Source: Piper betle
Lineage: Eukaryota > Streptophyta > Magnoliopsida > Piperales > Piperaceae
NCBI GenBank assembly: GCA_033002965.1
Contig: JAURVB010002688.1
Span: 62,001 to 126,000, forward strand
Direction: 5' to 3'
Length of the DNA: 64,000 nt
Positions 1 through 12,984 of this stretch are shown one piece after another (position 1 is the stretch's first letter; each line of letters starts with the position of its first letter). The notes below the pieces were generated by a model. That model searched no databases and was not told the DNA's origin. It was given only the letters and a program-made list of their open reading frames with translations. Made by a program: the position numbers and the translations under genes.

Positions 1-919
1 CCAATTCTTTGCAACTTCAATCTCTTGCAGCTCTGCACATGAAAATGGCTCGAATTTAAGCAATTGATGCAACATGAAAATTGCTGAAAAATGACAAATC
101 CAGTTTCCATGAATTCTAAAATGTTTGGCTAAACAGGATCAGCAACAAAGCTATGACAAATGGTTAACTTCAAAAAAATTGAAAAATGGGGCATGAGAAA
201 TGGATGTCCTGTCTCTTGCAAACACAATATTAGCAAAACACATAAGTTCATAGGCCTTTTTATATAATCTGCTTCTGAAAAGATGATCACCAATTGTACT
301 ATTGTAGAATGCACAAATTTCAGCTCTTTCCCAATGCTTAGCCGCAAGGCACACATCAAAGGACTTCTTCACCAATAGCCACTTGTTTGTTTTCATTTAT
401 CTGAAAACAGGATAAGGTTTGCATTCATAAATTTATTAACAATAAGAAAGTGCTCGCCATATAAGTTACATGATGGGGCTAGGAAAGCTTATTAGCTAAT
501 TACAAGAATGCTTGACGAAATCAAGAAAGTATGGTTTAAAAATTTGTTGAACATAATGTCCCTTTGCTCGTAACAGATAATGTTTTTTCAAGCTAATGTT
601 AAAAAGTGACTGACTGACTCCTGGACTCAACTCTGAAAAAAAAAGCTTCTCAATGTTTTGGTTTGAAAAAATAAGAGGAAAGTCAATCCGTTCTTGGAAG
701 AGAGCTATAAGAAATAACTCCAAACTATAGACTCATGTATAGGATTTGATTCATGATTGAAAAAAATAGAGAAACAAGATCCGTTTCCTTGACCACAAAT
801 AATTGGTGAACAAAGGATGATAGGATGAATATTCATTTACTTGCACAGAAGTAATGTAACAAAAGACGTTTAAGATAACCATTTTAGGACAAGTTTAAAA
901 ACTTATAAGAACAATCTAC

Positions 920-3608
920 CTGCTGAGGAAATTTCTGAAAGAAGCCGGTCCACTATGTCCTCATTCTGGGCAACTGTTAAACTGCCCAGAAACACAGAAA
1001 AAACGCAAATAATAAAATTTTGTTTTATCATATTCAACTGAATAATTCAAGGAATCAACCTTGGCCCTACAGCATCCGTAACAGTAAACCGGAGAACCAA
1101 TAATTCAAGAAAGGAAAAATTGATTTCCAAAGGAACAAAGCATAAATGATACACATGTGATGTTTTGGTTTGAGTCCATGACTGTCATATTCAGACCTAA
1201 TTAATCAAAAGTGACAGGACTGCAATTTGAGAAGACATAATCTTTTATATTGTACCTGTAAGTGCTATATACAAGTGAACCGCCAACCCTCAATAACCTG
1301 AATCCATTCTTCAGAAGTTGATACTACAAATTATAAACTTATTAGCTCTTAACCAATATAATAAAGTAATAAAAAAATTCTTCTAATACATCAGACCATT
1401 GTCCAACAAAGACATTCATTGAAACATTCTGATGATTTCACGTAACATATCATGGTGGCTACTAATAACCTTAAAGCAGTAAAGTATCTACACATTAACA
1501 GCAGTATATAAAATTAAAGAGGAAATACAGACTTGGTTTGCCAGTCTCTAAATTTTGAGGCAATTGCTTAACCTGCGAAAGATGCAGCACAACATCTCAA
1601 GAAGCTAAACAGAATCCTCATGATTAGTTATCAAGGAGTTGTAACCTATGGAGATGCATTTTATTGCAAAGAATAAATTTCAAATAAAACCTGAAGCTAG
1701 CTCAACGTGTCTGTCCGTTGTGCATGAAGAACTAGTCTTTGAATGGATGCCCAACCCCAATTTTCAAATTTTTTTGTGTGCCTAAAAGATCCATCATGAG
1801 TACATTCAGCATCTACGAGTACCTGGACAAGTTTTAAAAAGTCAATTTATGAACATGAAGAGACAAGAAATCTAAGAAATGGAGAAGAAAGCAAAATAAC
1901 ATAAGTAAAACAGTAAAGTATAAAACGTCAAACTAACACATAAATTGTATTTTTATCATAAAATTGAACAAAAAATATTCTGTCTATTTTAGAAGATAAA
2001 AGCTCATACCTTATCATAACCGAACTCAGAGGCGTTGCCAACATGTTCTTCCTGGGATAAATCTGTTCTTCTCAGACCAACCACCCCAGAGTGTCTTCCA
2101 TAAAATATTAGCTCGGCAGACTTGGCAGAATCCAAAGTCAAAGAACTCCCTGACTGACTAGTTTTCTTCCTTCCATGCCATAATTTCCTCGATTTTTTCC
2201 ACTCCAAAATATATCATCTTTGTTGCCGGATGGGCATTCATCTAAACTGTCAGCTGGAAAAAACCTCGACATGTGAACAGCTGTGGAGAGCAATAGACAA
2301 CAGAAAGACACAATAACATACTACAAAAGAGAGAACTGTAGCAGATATTTTCCTGAAATTTACATCCATATGCTTCCTACTCGGCAGCAAAGAGAAGGTG
2401 TGTCATCAGCAACAAAGAGTCTGCAGTGATCTCCTACAGAATATTTCTGTATCATCGTCCTACAGGCTGCCAAACGATGTCTTGCGACATCTACTCCGGA
2501 CACTGAACCTGAATTGACAATAAGATCCAAGAGCATGCACAGCTTGGCTCCTAAAAAGTTTCAAAATGAACAGCGTTTTATTCTTTTGTCTCCCTTGTTT
2601 AATATCATAGCGTCTATGAAAGTGTACTAGCAAGTATTTACCTGGAGCTGCACGAAGGTCAAGAATGTGATCTCCAGCAGTGACGCCCAAAGCCAAAACG
2701 GCAGCTTCAGTGGTTGCATCTATTCCATAGATCTAAAGTTGTGTCAAGAGACATTTAGTTATGATAAATAAGTAAACACAATCACATAAACCAAAAATAA
2801 ATTGTATCAAAAAAAGGAGTTCAATTAAAGCTCAAATCATCTTAAAATATTAAGCCCATAAAGCTAATCCAATCTTCATGGATTAGTAAAAAAGACATTC
2901 GAAGTTGCTAAATTGTCCAACACACAGGAGCATCACTGATACACAGTGTTCATAGAACTAGACAAACACAGCTTCAACCAAAAACAGTGATGTGCATCAT
3001 GTCAATAGATTATGGGAATTACACAAACACTTTATTTAGTTCTACAAAGAAATTTGATTAAAAGAATGAAAAAACAGTACCATCCACTGTCTACTTAACA
3101 GTATATGAAGGGTCCTTAACCATGGTCAACATGCTCAAGAAAGAGACAAAAAATTAGTGACCTACATAGATAGAAATATGTGGTTGGGCCGCAAAACATC
3201 TATCTGTCATCCCATTAGAATGAAGCAATTAGCTTACCTTCCCTTCCCGATATGCCTTCAACGCAGCAATTTGCACATTGGAGGGTATCGAATAGAAACC
3301 AGGCAACCAACCAACCTTCTCAAGCCCACAGCTCAGTTCCATTTCGATTTCTTGCAGCCGATTTTCACAGCCAGGCTTTAACCTTCCAAAAAATATATGT
3401 AACATACACAAAAACACCGCGAACACAGAAAGGATACAATTACAGAGGAAGAACTGCATTACCTCAAATAGCGAGGGGTGGAGTCTGCGACAGAGTAAAT
3501 AGAAGGATCAAGTCCATTCTCATTGAGAAATTTAACAAAAGGATAATGCAAAGGCAAAGCCGCGGATTCAACAAGCAACGTGGAGCCATCGTCGAGATCA
3601 GTATCCAT
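920..3608 (-). pseudogene. NSUN-family RNA cytosine-C5 methyltransferase, decayed
   Basis: NOL1/NOP2/Sun proteins use SAM to methylate cytosine C5 in rRNA or tRNA. Eight exons were joined by hand on the minus strand: 3608-3463, 3382-3238, 2732-2642, 2550 to about 2370, 2280-2010, 1822-1691, 1323-1256 and 981-920, with GT-AG borders except the unclear end of exon 4. They give an N-terminal segment, SAM motif I read as DHILDLRAAPGAKLC, a VDVARHRLAACRTM stretch, a motif IV-like VDAECTHDGS and motif VI read as LVYSTYSLTVAQNED. Lesions: motif I has Arg where Cys is usual; the catalytic Cys of motif VI is Tyr (codon 1258-1260); an in-frame TAG lies at 1697-1699; exons 4 and 5 each need a frame change. 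The C-terminal exon was not located with confidence. The family is clear; the exact NSUN subgroup is not. Some indels could be assembly errors, but the substitutions argue for a pseudogene. Confidence 0.8.
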
Positions 3609-5518
3609 CACACAAGCACCCTTTTGCAAATCTCATTCATTGACCTATATGGAAACAATATGTAGTTGGAAATTTAACATGGATAAAAATATCGATGATT
3701 CATTGTAGTGATAAGAAAAGTTACAGTAGTCCTGACATTGATAACTTCAACTTTCCAAGTGATGAACATAGTTTTTTTAAGAAAAAAACGCAATCTTGTA
3801 TATATGGTTTAAAACGAGCTTTCAACAACGACGAACAACAACATGTAGTACGTGAAACTAATACAAAAAAGAAGGTCCAACAACAGGGAATCATCTGCAA
3901 ACGTAAAAACGTAAATTTTCAACATTAAAAGCATTAAAACTCGGATTTTTTTGCAGGAAACCAAGATCAAGTTACTGCCTAGAACTGAGAATATTACCTT
4001 CAAAGGTATGACAGAAAAGAAAAAACGTCTCCGGTGCTTTCTGCCGTCGTCCTGCGACTGCCCGGTCGCTAACTGATTATAATAATATGTTCCAAATTGT
4101 AATGAAATAGATGTTATTAAGTGGTTGAGCAATAATCAATACAGAAATAGCCCCATTGTCCAATTCTGCAGCTTTATCACTCTACAATACGCTTTCTGAT
4201 CAATCTTTATTCGCATACATGATGTTGTGCATTATAAATGGATTGACAAGGGCGGAACCTGGCTGAGCTGCAGTGGCATTTGTCACTGGCTATGTGCCGG
4301 GGCCATTGCAGTTAATGTGTCTGATATATTGTTTGTGGGTTTGTTCTCCTTTTATCAGTGATAATTACGGGTATAAATAAGTTAAGTCTGGTTCAAATAT
4401 TTTGAGTTTGGCTCAATTCAGACTTAAACTCGTATTTATTAATTTTATAGTTCGAAAAAATATTCGCTCAAAATAAATAATTCGTTGAATAACGAACATA
4501 GCTTGAACTAAGGAGTGTTTGGGTCGGCTTAATTCGAAACTCGAATTTAATGTGTTCAAACTCGAAAAAATATTCGACTCATTAATATTGTTGAGGTCTA
4601 TATTAAACTTATATAATATTTGAAAGAAAATTTTGATCATATATAAATCGAGAACGAATCAAGCACAAACGTTCACTCGACTCGAAAATATAGTGAACTA
4701 AATATAAGCCAAACTCAAATACCATGAATTTAGACAAATTCAGCTCGACCCATAATATATTAAAGCTCGTCAAATTTTCAAACAAGCTCAAATATGCTTG
4801 TTAAAAATCACATCGAATTCAAAACAACCTTTCTTGGTTCAGCTCGACTTGTTTACACCCCTAATGACAATCCCTAGGATGGCCCCTTCTCTAAACACTA
4901 TCCACTGTAGTGGTCGGACCCGATTGGATACCAAAGTTACCCAAAATTAGGCTTCTAAAACGCTTCATATGGATGATGGTGTTTTGTCTAATTGTAGTTA
5001 TCTTTGCACATCTATATTGACATAATGGAGTATTTTTTGTAAACAACTGCTCAATTGTATCCTACAGGCCAGTCTGCTGGGAGTCTAAATTGAAAAAAAT
5101 AATGTTTCAAATACATTCAACACCCACGTTTACCACCTCCGGTCATGTATAATTAACTAATTTAGATTTTCTCAATCATAACTAACACTTCATAACATTA
5201 GTGCAGAGCATAAGTTATAACAGAATTCAATCGAAAATTAGAGCTTTCCCCTTTTTCTATTGGACTGATTCACCAGCTTATTATTTTCAAACATGATGAG
5301 AGATAAAAGACTCCCTTTCTTTCTCTCTGTCATTAAAGAGGAGAACCTTGATATTATAGAACATAGACAAGAAATACTGTAAACAAGTCCAAGCTAGTTA
5401 ATATTAACTGTTATAAATCTGAAGCTAGTGCCCCAAACTCATCATCATATAAATTCAAACAAGGTCCATTATTGACAAGGTTCATTAACCGGCTCCCCTC
5501 GCGATTCATTTGGACTGC
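3609..5518. other. Spacer between the NSUN and polyamine oxidase genes
   Basis: No gene recognised. It separates the 5' end of the NSUN pseudogene from the 3' end of the polyamine oxidase gene, both on the minus strand. About 4370-4865 is a repeat-like block, listed separately. The rest is AT-rich and unremarkable. Confidence 0.6.
4370..4865. repeat. Diverged dispersed repeat ending in TTTACACCCCTA
   Basis: The block is full of short variations on ctcgaact/ctcgactc/ttcaaactcg and ends in cttgtttacacccctaatga. In reverse complement this begins TTAGGGGTGTAAAC. Blocks with a TAGGGGTG-like terminus and TCGAGC-rich interior are common non-autonomous repeats in plant genomes. No coding capacity is visible and no clear target duplication could be fixed, so class and left border are uncertain. 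Confidence 0.35.
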
Positions 5519-8500
5519 CTACATACGAGAGATGAGGAGAGGAACGGCCATGGGCTCCCGCCCCATGACAGCATTTAACAGTCCCACCTCATTATCATGC
5601 CCCAACACTCTCACCCTGCAGTCTTCGGCCGCCATCAGACCGGTGGAGAAGGCTCCATGCACCGTCCCCGGGTAGTCGAAGCTAGTCGCTTCTCCGGCGA
5701 AGAAAATATTGTCTACCGGTATCCGGAGTCTCTCGTACAGCTCGTGAGGCTTTCCCACCTTGTCATAGCTGTAGGAGCCCAGAGAATTCGCATCAGTGCC
5801 CCAGTGAGACACCAAGTACTGAATCTGCGCCCAGCAAAATGACCAATAACGAAACTAAGAACTTGGTGTTCACAAGTCACAGTAGTTTAGTAGTCCTGGA
5901 CGGTAAATTAATCTAATAGCACAATTTTACGAGTATTCAATGAAGAAATGTGGGTACATACAGGCTCAGATGCATTTGGTAGAATCCGTTTGAGCTGCTT
6001 GAAGGCAAAACTGGCAGCAGCTTCATCAGACATGTTCTCAAGATCATGTGCCAAGCGACCCGAGGGCATGTATACCAGGACAGGATGTCCCGTTGCCTTG
6101 TGAAGATTCAAAAAATAGCTGCAGCCATAAGTAGTGGATGCCACTATCCCTAGGAACTCCACATTGGGCCAAAATATTTTATCAAAGTGCAAAGCTATCT
6201 TATTCTCAGTACCAACCCCCAGTTCTTCTATAGCTGCTTCTTTCCATCCTGGAAGTCTTGGTTCAAATTGAATGGATTTGGCTTTAAGCACTCCTAATGG
6301 AACAGTAACCACAACAGCATCTGCTGCAAATGTTGTCCCACCCTCCACCGTCACCATCACTCCATTATAATGTCGGGAAATTTTGGTCACCCTGTTGTTA
6401 AGGACATTAAATAGCAGTTTGAGATATAGTATATGCCACAAGTTCAAGAATATTACAAAATTTTCATATACTGCTTCATAGAACCTACTAAGACTACTAC
6501 ATTCTATATAACAATAAAAGAATTTAAAACCACTCATACATTGTGAGACAATTCTTATTCACCAAAAAACCCCCACATAATGGATCTGTTTTACATGAAA
6601 AGTAGAATGACTACATGTACCTGTGCCCAAGGCGGATATCAAGCCCTTTGGCAAGAGTATTGACGACAGGGCGATATCCCCTCACCATTAGCCCGTGGCC
6701 GCCAGGGAGCAATACTTCCTGCATTTTGCCAAAAGCTTAGATTCACAATCAATGCGAGGTACATATGCTAAAAAGAATATTGATTTAAAAAATAACACTA
6801 CCACTAGGGACGTTAGATTTTACCTGATCCCATCCCCTGAGCGAGATAGTGTCTGCATCTGCAGAAAACCATCCCTCCATTCTACACAGGTACCACTGAA
6901 GAACTTTATTAGCAAGTCCCTCTTGCCTGCAGGGAAGCACACAAACATGAGTGAAAAAGAATACCAGCAAAACCAATGAGACAAACATTATCAGAAGTTG
7001 CACTTCTACCTCAAGTCTGGACGCCTCTGCATAACAATCGAAAAGGCCTTGAGTATAGACATATCCTTGTTATGCTCATCCCTCACTTTCTCTGTCTGAA
7101 TACATCAGGTGATAACAGCCATGTTAGTTACTAAAGCAAATATACCTCAGTAATCTTAAGTCAAATATATATTTGGAAGATAGGTCTGAATAAAGAACAT
7201 GCCTCTTTCAGAATTTTTTCAAAGGCTTGGCCTACATTGGTTACCAGTTCTTGAGGAACTTGGAGACCATTATTGTCAAAAAGTGCATAGCTACAAAAAA
7301 ACAAGCAAGTTAAAAAAAGAGATAGACATAAGCAACTAAAAATTCCATCCATTTTATTATTGAATTTGTTGTTAATGTCCAACATTGCTCGATGCTGTCA
7401 AAAAATAAAAAATTCTAACTCCGAAAACAATGAAACAGAGATACCAAATTACCTTTCAAGATCATGATCATACAACACAGAGTTATCACCACTGGTACGA
7501 TAAAGAGGAAGTCCTAATTTCCCAATCAAAGGAGCAAGAGGATTCTCCTTGCAGACACCATGCAACCTGAACATGAATGGACAAGACCATACATCATATA
7601 AGCTTGTTATACAGACTTTGTGCAATGTAATGGACAAAAATAATTGAACAAGCCTATAAAATTGGGTGCATAAAACAAGTTATCTACCAGGATGCCCCCA
7701 TATCAACAGGAAAGCCAAATGAATAGTCAGTGTACACCCGACCTCCAAACCTATTTCGTGATTCAAGAAGAACCACCTGAAAATTGGAGCAGTTTTTATT
7801 ATTTAGTCCTCTAGTTCAAGGATGTTAGAAAAACATGGTAAGATTGACATCAAATGCAAAAAATAAGTAAAAACGATGAATGATTAGAAGCATGCATATT
7901 TCTGCTTTACCTGAATGGAGGCATCTTGCAGAGAACGTGCAGCAGCGAGGCCAGCCAACCCTCCACCGATGATTATAACTGAGGATGAAAAAGAAAATAT
8001 GAATTGTGTTCAATTAAAATGATCCATAACACAGTGCGTTAATTCAATGGACGCAACACATATATATCAGCACAGAAAATTTTAAAACTGACTGACTCTC
8101 CCACAAGTTGATAGGAGATTATAGATAGTTAGTAGTCAATTTAGAGAAATTGTATACAGCACTGTGCCCACGACAAAATATTACACATAATTATCTTGCA
8201 AAGGTTAAGAAAATGGAGAATAGTATCAAAAAGAACATTAGAAATTAGGTGATAATTAGAGAAAAAAATCGGTTTTATAGGCACAAAACAAACTGAACAG
8301 ATATGGCCGGTCTTTTGGCCAAAAATTGTGTATTTATAAATGATTTTCTGCTTGTACTGGTGAAACTAATAACACTACTCCTTCCAGTAAGGAAACAACT
8401 ACCTAAATTGTTTCTGACATGACTAAGCAAGCAATTCTTACGACTAGGGAAGCTTCTAACTTTAGAAATAAATTACAAAATACGAACTTGACGAATTACA

Positions 8501-9601
8501 ATGCATCAGAAACTTTGCTAAACACCTACAAAATATTCGGACTAAACAGTAGGAAGTATGTTAAGAAACAGGTCATTACAGTGGAAATTTCATAAGACAG
8601 TTTTGCAAAGAACTGGTCAGTAAATGACGTAGGAAATTACATCCTTACAGATGCTTCAGCTTGTATCCTCTCAGTAGGAACACCTCATATGAGGGGTTGC
8701 CACAACTAAGGAGGTGCCACTTCTTAATTGAAAATTGTAATTGATTCCAACGATTGCAATCACCTCGTTATAATGAAAGGTAAACAGTGTGCTTTTTAAT
8801 AGCAGAAACAATAAAAACTAGGAGTGGATGGAAAGAACTTGGTCACACTAGAATCATTCATGAAGTAGAACAATAGGTATATGCAGTCAGCCGGAACAAA
8901 ACAAGGAAAGTCAGTAAATTTTTTTAACCGCCGACAGGGAAAGCTAATCGAGCAGTAAATAACATATAAGTGCCCCGGTAAACTCGAACCTGTAAATCGT
9001 TAACTTTGGCCGGTGGATCCTAAAAACTCAATCAAGCAGCAAACAAGAAGAAGTACCCAGCAAAATCTACCTTTAAAGTTTTTAATTCATACAACCGAAC
9101 CCCACAAGATGCATGCATGTAAAAAAAGTATCCAAATTGGAGATCCACGAGAGAAAAAAATAATTGACTACCCCCAAAAAGTTTTAAGATCATGGTTTAC
9201 AAGGCACCCCACCGGCATAACATGCTTAGCAATCAATCCATCAATGATACCCCAGAAAATCACAACAAAACAAACACATTCATACAACCACAACCGTGTG
9301 TGACAGCACAGCCCCCACCCCCGAAAGCACCAAAAGCAAACGACAAACACCCAAAAAACAATCACCTTTTTTATCTTTTCAAAAAAGGTATACATTTTTT
9401 TAATTCAACGTATTCGCCACCAACCAACCAGCGAACTACTAACCGAAACGTTTCACTTTCCACCACTCAAACTTGTCCGCTTCGCAAGCATACAAAAAAC
9501 ACTAACCAGCAAAAACAAAAACATAAAAACTAAAAAAATCCATTAACCAGCCTAATAGCACTATTACCTCTCCGCAAGAGACCATTTCGAGAAGACTCCA
9601 T
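5519..9601 (-). CDS. Peroxisomal polyamine oxidase (PAO2/3/4-like), intact
   Basis: FAD-dependent amine oxidase that would oxidise spermine or spermidine and release H2O2, as the peroxisomal back-conversion PAOs do. Ten exons join in frame to 471 codons: 9601-9568, 7978-7911, 7776-7688, 7566-7453, 7290-7203, 7095-7010, 6926-6824, 6718-6621, 6391-5962 and 5824-5519. Near the N-terminus is the Rossmann motif [17 protein letters not shown] (about residues 12-28), followed by [20 protein letters not shown] and the [13 protein letters not shown] segment. Near the C-terminus [20 protein letters not shown] is the second FAD-binding signature. The protein ends SRM, a type 1 peroxisomal targeting signal also used by Arabidopsis PAO3 and PAO4. 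The first exon is short (34 nt) and intron 1 is about 1.6 kb. The length is slightly below the usual 480-500 because the N-terminus is short. Intron 5 begins GC, not GT. No lesion was found. Confidence 0.93.
7096..7202 (-). other. GC-AG intron 5 of the polyamine oxidase gene
   Basis: On the minus strand the exon ends AAAGAG and the intron starts GCATGT. The following exon starts after TTCAG with ACAGAGAAAGTG. Only a GC donor keeps the conserved [15 protein letters not shown] reading. The nearest GT, three bases further on, would shift the frame. GC-AG introns are a known minor class of U2 introns. Confidence 0.75.
7979..9567 (-). other. Long intron 1 of the polyamine oxidase gene
   Basis: AT-rich stretch of about 1.6 kb between the 34-nt first exon and exon 2. 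No gene was recognised inside. About 8920-9010 contains a ggttcgagtttaccggggc motif on the minus strand that resembles a tRNA-type B box, possibly an old SINE-like fragment, but no tRNA fold could be built around it. Confidence 0.6.
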
Positions 9602-10998
9602 CACGGCTCGGCGCGAACAGTATCACAACCAAACAACCACTCAAAACCTTTGAGGGAAGGGTCGGGGATCTGGGGCGAGTAATGGAGGATGAAGAAGAGG
9701 AGGCGGGTGATGAAGTGTTTGGAGTTGGTCGAGAATCTTATCCCCACCAGGTAGCTCATGCGTATGGCCAAGCAGATATGCGAGATCTGAGACGACCCAA
9801 TTGCGATCTAGCCAAGGCCTTGATGACGCACAGAGATCAAGAGAGCTTAGACCGTCTGTGGGAACTTGGAGGAAGACAAGAGATCCTCCTCTCCAACGAC
9901 CGAGGAAGGAGAAGAAGATGAGGGAGAGGAGGCCAATGCACCCGATCGTTTGCAAACCGGCGCCTCCCGCCACGCATATATGGAGATCGTGAGGGTTTTT
10001 TTGTAAATTTACAATGAACGATGGGGCCCATACATCCTGCTTTACATGAACGTGACCTGTCTCGGTTAATAGTAATGCTTAGCTCCGGTCGGTGGTCCAA
10101 CCGGTTCGTGACTAAATTGGTCGAATTAGATTAGATCATAAATATTTTGGTTAGGATTAGCGCTGATTAACCCGGGATTATGTATATTTTGTTTCATTTT
10201 ATTCTTAGTTACATAAGTGTACACGACATCGGGTTGGTTGAATAAGGTCAAGGTTTTTTTCTCAAGGCAAGGTCAAGATTGTTGGCTAAAGATATTTACG
10301 GTTGTTGATAAATTTTTGTCATAGTAATTTATGACAAATATTCTTAGTTCCGGTCGGTTTTTGTATATAATTTGTCATAGTTATTATCTTGGCAATAGTG
10401 CTTTCCTATTATTACACGCATAAATTTATCCAATTCAAGCGTTCCAACTCTAATATCCAATCTCAGGTTTCAACCTGTTGTAAGTTTACTTTTCATTGAA
10501 AGCTTACAAACCTTCCATTCAATATAGCCATGCCCCCCTTTTTTTACAATCCAAGGTAAGCCCTATTCTGATTAGTCCACGTAGCGTTTACCTGGTTTTC
10601 ATAAGATGTGGCTAAAGGTTTAACTGTTACCTCCCAGATCAACAAAACTAAGGAAATGGTGAGGCCTACAAGCCAACATGTATAAAGAAGAAATCAAGGG
10701 AACAAGCATGGAGCGAGGCCATCCACTTCTGGCCAGAACGTGTCATTTTATTGGTAAGGAATGGACCACTGCGTAAAGGAAACGAGCGAAAGATAACAAG
10801 TTGACGGTCACGCCATTTTACCTTGCATGTGCGTCTCCTGGCCATTGTCTATGATCCATACGTACGTCCTTAGTATTCTAAGTTTCATGTGGCAGAGGAG
10901 AAATGATAGAAGCAGCATATCATTAATTAGGCGGATATCAAGACGCTTAGTTATTGTTCACTCAAAAAAAAGAAAAGAAAGATGTTTAGTTCTGCATC

Positions 10999-11090
10999 AG
11001 AAATATGCAGAAATTCCTTCTTGTTTTTAATATGCCAGAAGATTTAAGGGCAGGCAGAAAAGAAATATGCAGAAATTCCTTCTTGTTTTT
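10999..11090. repeat. 30-bp exact direct repeat, 62-bp period
   Basis: The 30 bases starting agaaatatgcagaaattcct occur at 10999-11028 and again at 11061-11090 without mismatch. The 32 bases between them differ. This looks like a recent local duplication. Confidence 0.85.
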
Positions 11091-11416
11091 TTAAAGTCGG
11101 ATTTGTTCAGCTCAAAAGGCCAAGCCAAGATTACGGTTAAAAGAGCGTCTGCTGATCCTGGCCCTTATCACAGAAAACGCAAGTGCGATATGACACAACT
11201 AAAAAGCTGGCTCCGCATTCAGATGTACCTGATCAACAATTCCACAACAGAGAAAATGGAAACCGACAAGGATCGTATTTACAGACAAACTTGAGAACTT
11301 GAAGTACTTATAAAGCCATTAATTCAGCTTCTCGAGATAGCCTCTTAAGCAATTAAGTTCTTGTAGGCTCGAAATTTCAGCGCAAGGAGTTATATCAGTG
11401 GCTTCACTTCAAGTTT

Positions 11417-11464
11417 TCAAGAGTCAATTATGGTAGGAAGTTGTCAAGAGTCAATTATGGTAGG
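11417..11464. repeat. Short tandem duplication, 27-bp period
   Basis: The block tcaagagtcaattatggtag is present twice, starting at 11417 and 11444. The copies are identical over about 21 bases with a short aagttg spacer. Confidence 0.8.
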
Positions 11465-12984
11465 GAATAAGATTTGTTGTCTGTCTCCATCTTCATTTAG
11501 AGGTTTGGTTTCATAGTATGAGTTTAACACGAAATGGGATGCTAAGATTAATGTGCTATTAAATACGTAATATGATCATTTACTCAACGCATATTCTAAC
11601 TTTTTTGGTTGTAGCCTGAGGTATTTCTAAGGTGTACATAACGTACATGTTACACCTAAAAATAGATGTGGACTGTATCAAGTATCTTGATTAAATTAAG
11701 GGGGAGCTAGAGAAACTGTTTCGATGAGATCATAGTCGAACTCATTTCAATATTTTGGTTCCTCCTCCTAATTTAAATACAGTTAATTTACACACCTTAC
11801 AACCAACTCTTCTCGTAGATGGAAAAATTATAACTCACTTGATGTATAGGTGGCCTGATCAAGGACAAATTCGAAACAATATAAAGACCAGTTACGTACG
11901 TAATCCCGATTCGGAGATCACGCTAATGTTCAAGTGCCTTACAAGTGTAATTTTGCAGAGTGCTTGATTTAATCTGCAAACTCAAGAGTGAGTTCAATTT
12001 TTTACCGCTGACAATCCGGGAGAAAATCAAATAAGTCAATTATCACAGCACATACGATAAGCACATGTGATAAGTCGAGAGGGCATTGTACAGAATCCCG
12101 AGGTTGATTGCTCAACGTCTCCGTCCTGCAGATGCTACACGCGTCGACGGCAGATGCATAAAGTGGGGGCTGCACTTACATTTGCAATGGCGTGATTTGG
12201 ACGTTCAACTAACTATGATAATTACGCTCGTGGTTGTTCGTCGAGGATATTTATTTGGGTGGTTGCCACCTTTGACCAAACGATTTTGGTTTTGGAAGCC
12301 AGAGCCAAGAACACGCGATGAGTTTATAGGATATTGCGGCACATCAATTTGAAACTAAAGTGGCGATGAGAGGATTGCATTCTCTTGTGATATATAAATT
12401 AATACTTCATCTTTCCATTTTCCTTTGATGGAGCACTCAAGCTAAAAACTAATTTGGTGGCTCTCAGATGTAGAGCTGGGAAAAGTCTCATGACACGTGA
12501 AATCTTCCACGATCATGACACGTAGCTGTTTACATATGATCATTCATCACGAAGTTGTTACTGTAGAACCCTATTTGCCGCCTGAGGATCGCCGGAGTTG
12601 GAGAGGATGACCGTACCAAACAAAGAAAAGGAGCGCAAAGGAGGAAGGCAGGGAGCAGAACACGTACGTGCTGGGATTGCGAGCGCCCGGGCGCTATTGA
12701 GTTTGGGAGAACACGTCCCTAAGTGGGAAGTGAGCACCTAGGGGCCCGTTTTTCGGGAACTGTGCAGAACGCGGGTAAAAATCGGGTTAACAATTTTGAA
12801 TGGTTCTTAGTTTAAAGACGATTTTTATGTTGTTTCTCATATTCTTGTTCATTGTAACCCTAATTTATGAGATTGAGTGAAAAAGAATAACTTTGTTCTT
12901 TCGTTGGGAGGAAGTTTTTAGGTTGTGAATCTTTTGTAATCTCATTGTATTAGGTATTGGTTGCGAAGGTAAGAAGGTTGTAAT

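Larger units (their letters stand above)
9602..12558. other. Upstream region of the polyamine oxidase gene and spacer
   Basis: About 9602-9990 is the GC-richer 5' flank or leader of the minus-strand polyamine oxidase gene. Open frames there on both strands match no family I recognise. From about 10000 the DNA is AT-rich spacer. It contains a 30-bp exact direct repeat (10999-11028 and 11061-11090) and a tandem pair of about 21 bp (11417-11464), listed separately. No gene is supported. Confidence 0.55.

Noticed and set aside
5597..5842. Plus-strand ORF antisense to the last exon of polyamine oxidase
   Set aside because: It lies wholly within a conserved exon of the opposite strand and is a shadow frame.
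8920..9045. tRNA gene suggested by a ggttcgagtttaccggggc motif on the minus strand
   Set aside because: No matching A box, anticodon arm or acceptor stem could be built upstream. At most it is a SINE-like relic.
9641..9992. Overlapping open frames of 63-110 codons on both strands just upstream of the polyamine oxidase start
   Set aside because: No family resemblance and low-complexity Pro/Leu and Glu/Arg runs on opposite strands. They are explained by GC-rich leader or promoter sequence.
10999..11090. CRISPR-like or regulatory repeat array
   Set aside because: Only two copies in plant nuclear DNA. A local duplication is sufficient.
12086..12352. 88-codon frame upstream of the copia element
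   Set aside because: No homology recognised and no codon-usage contrast with the surrounding spacer. A frame of this length is expected by chance.
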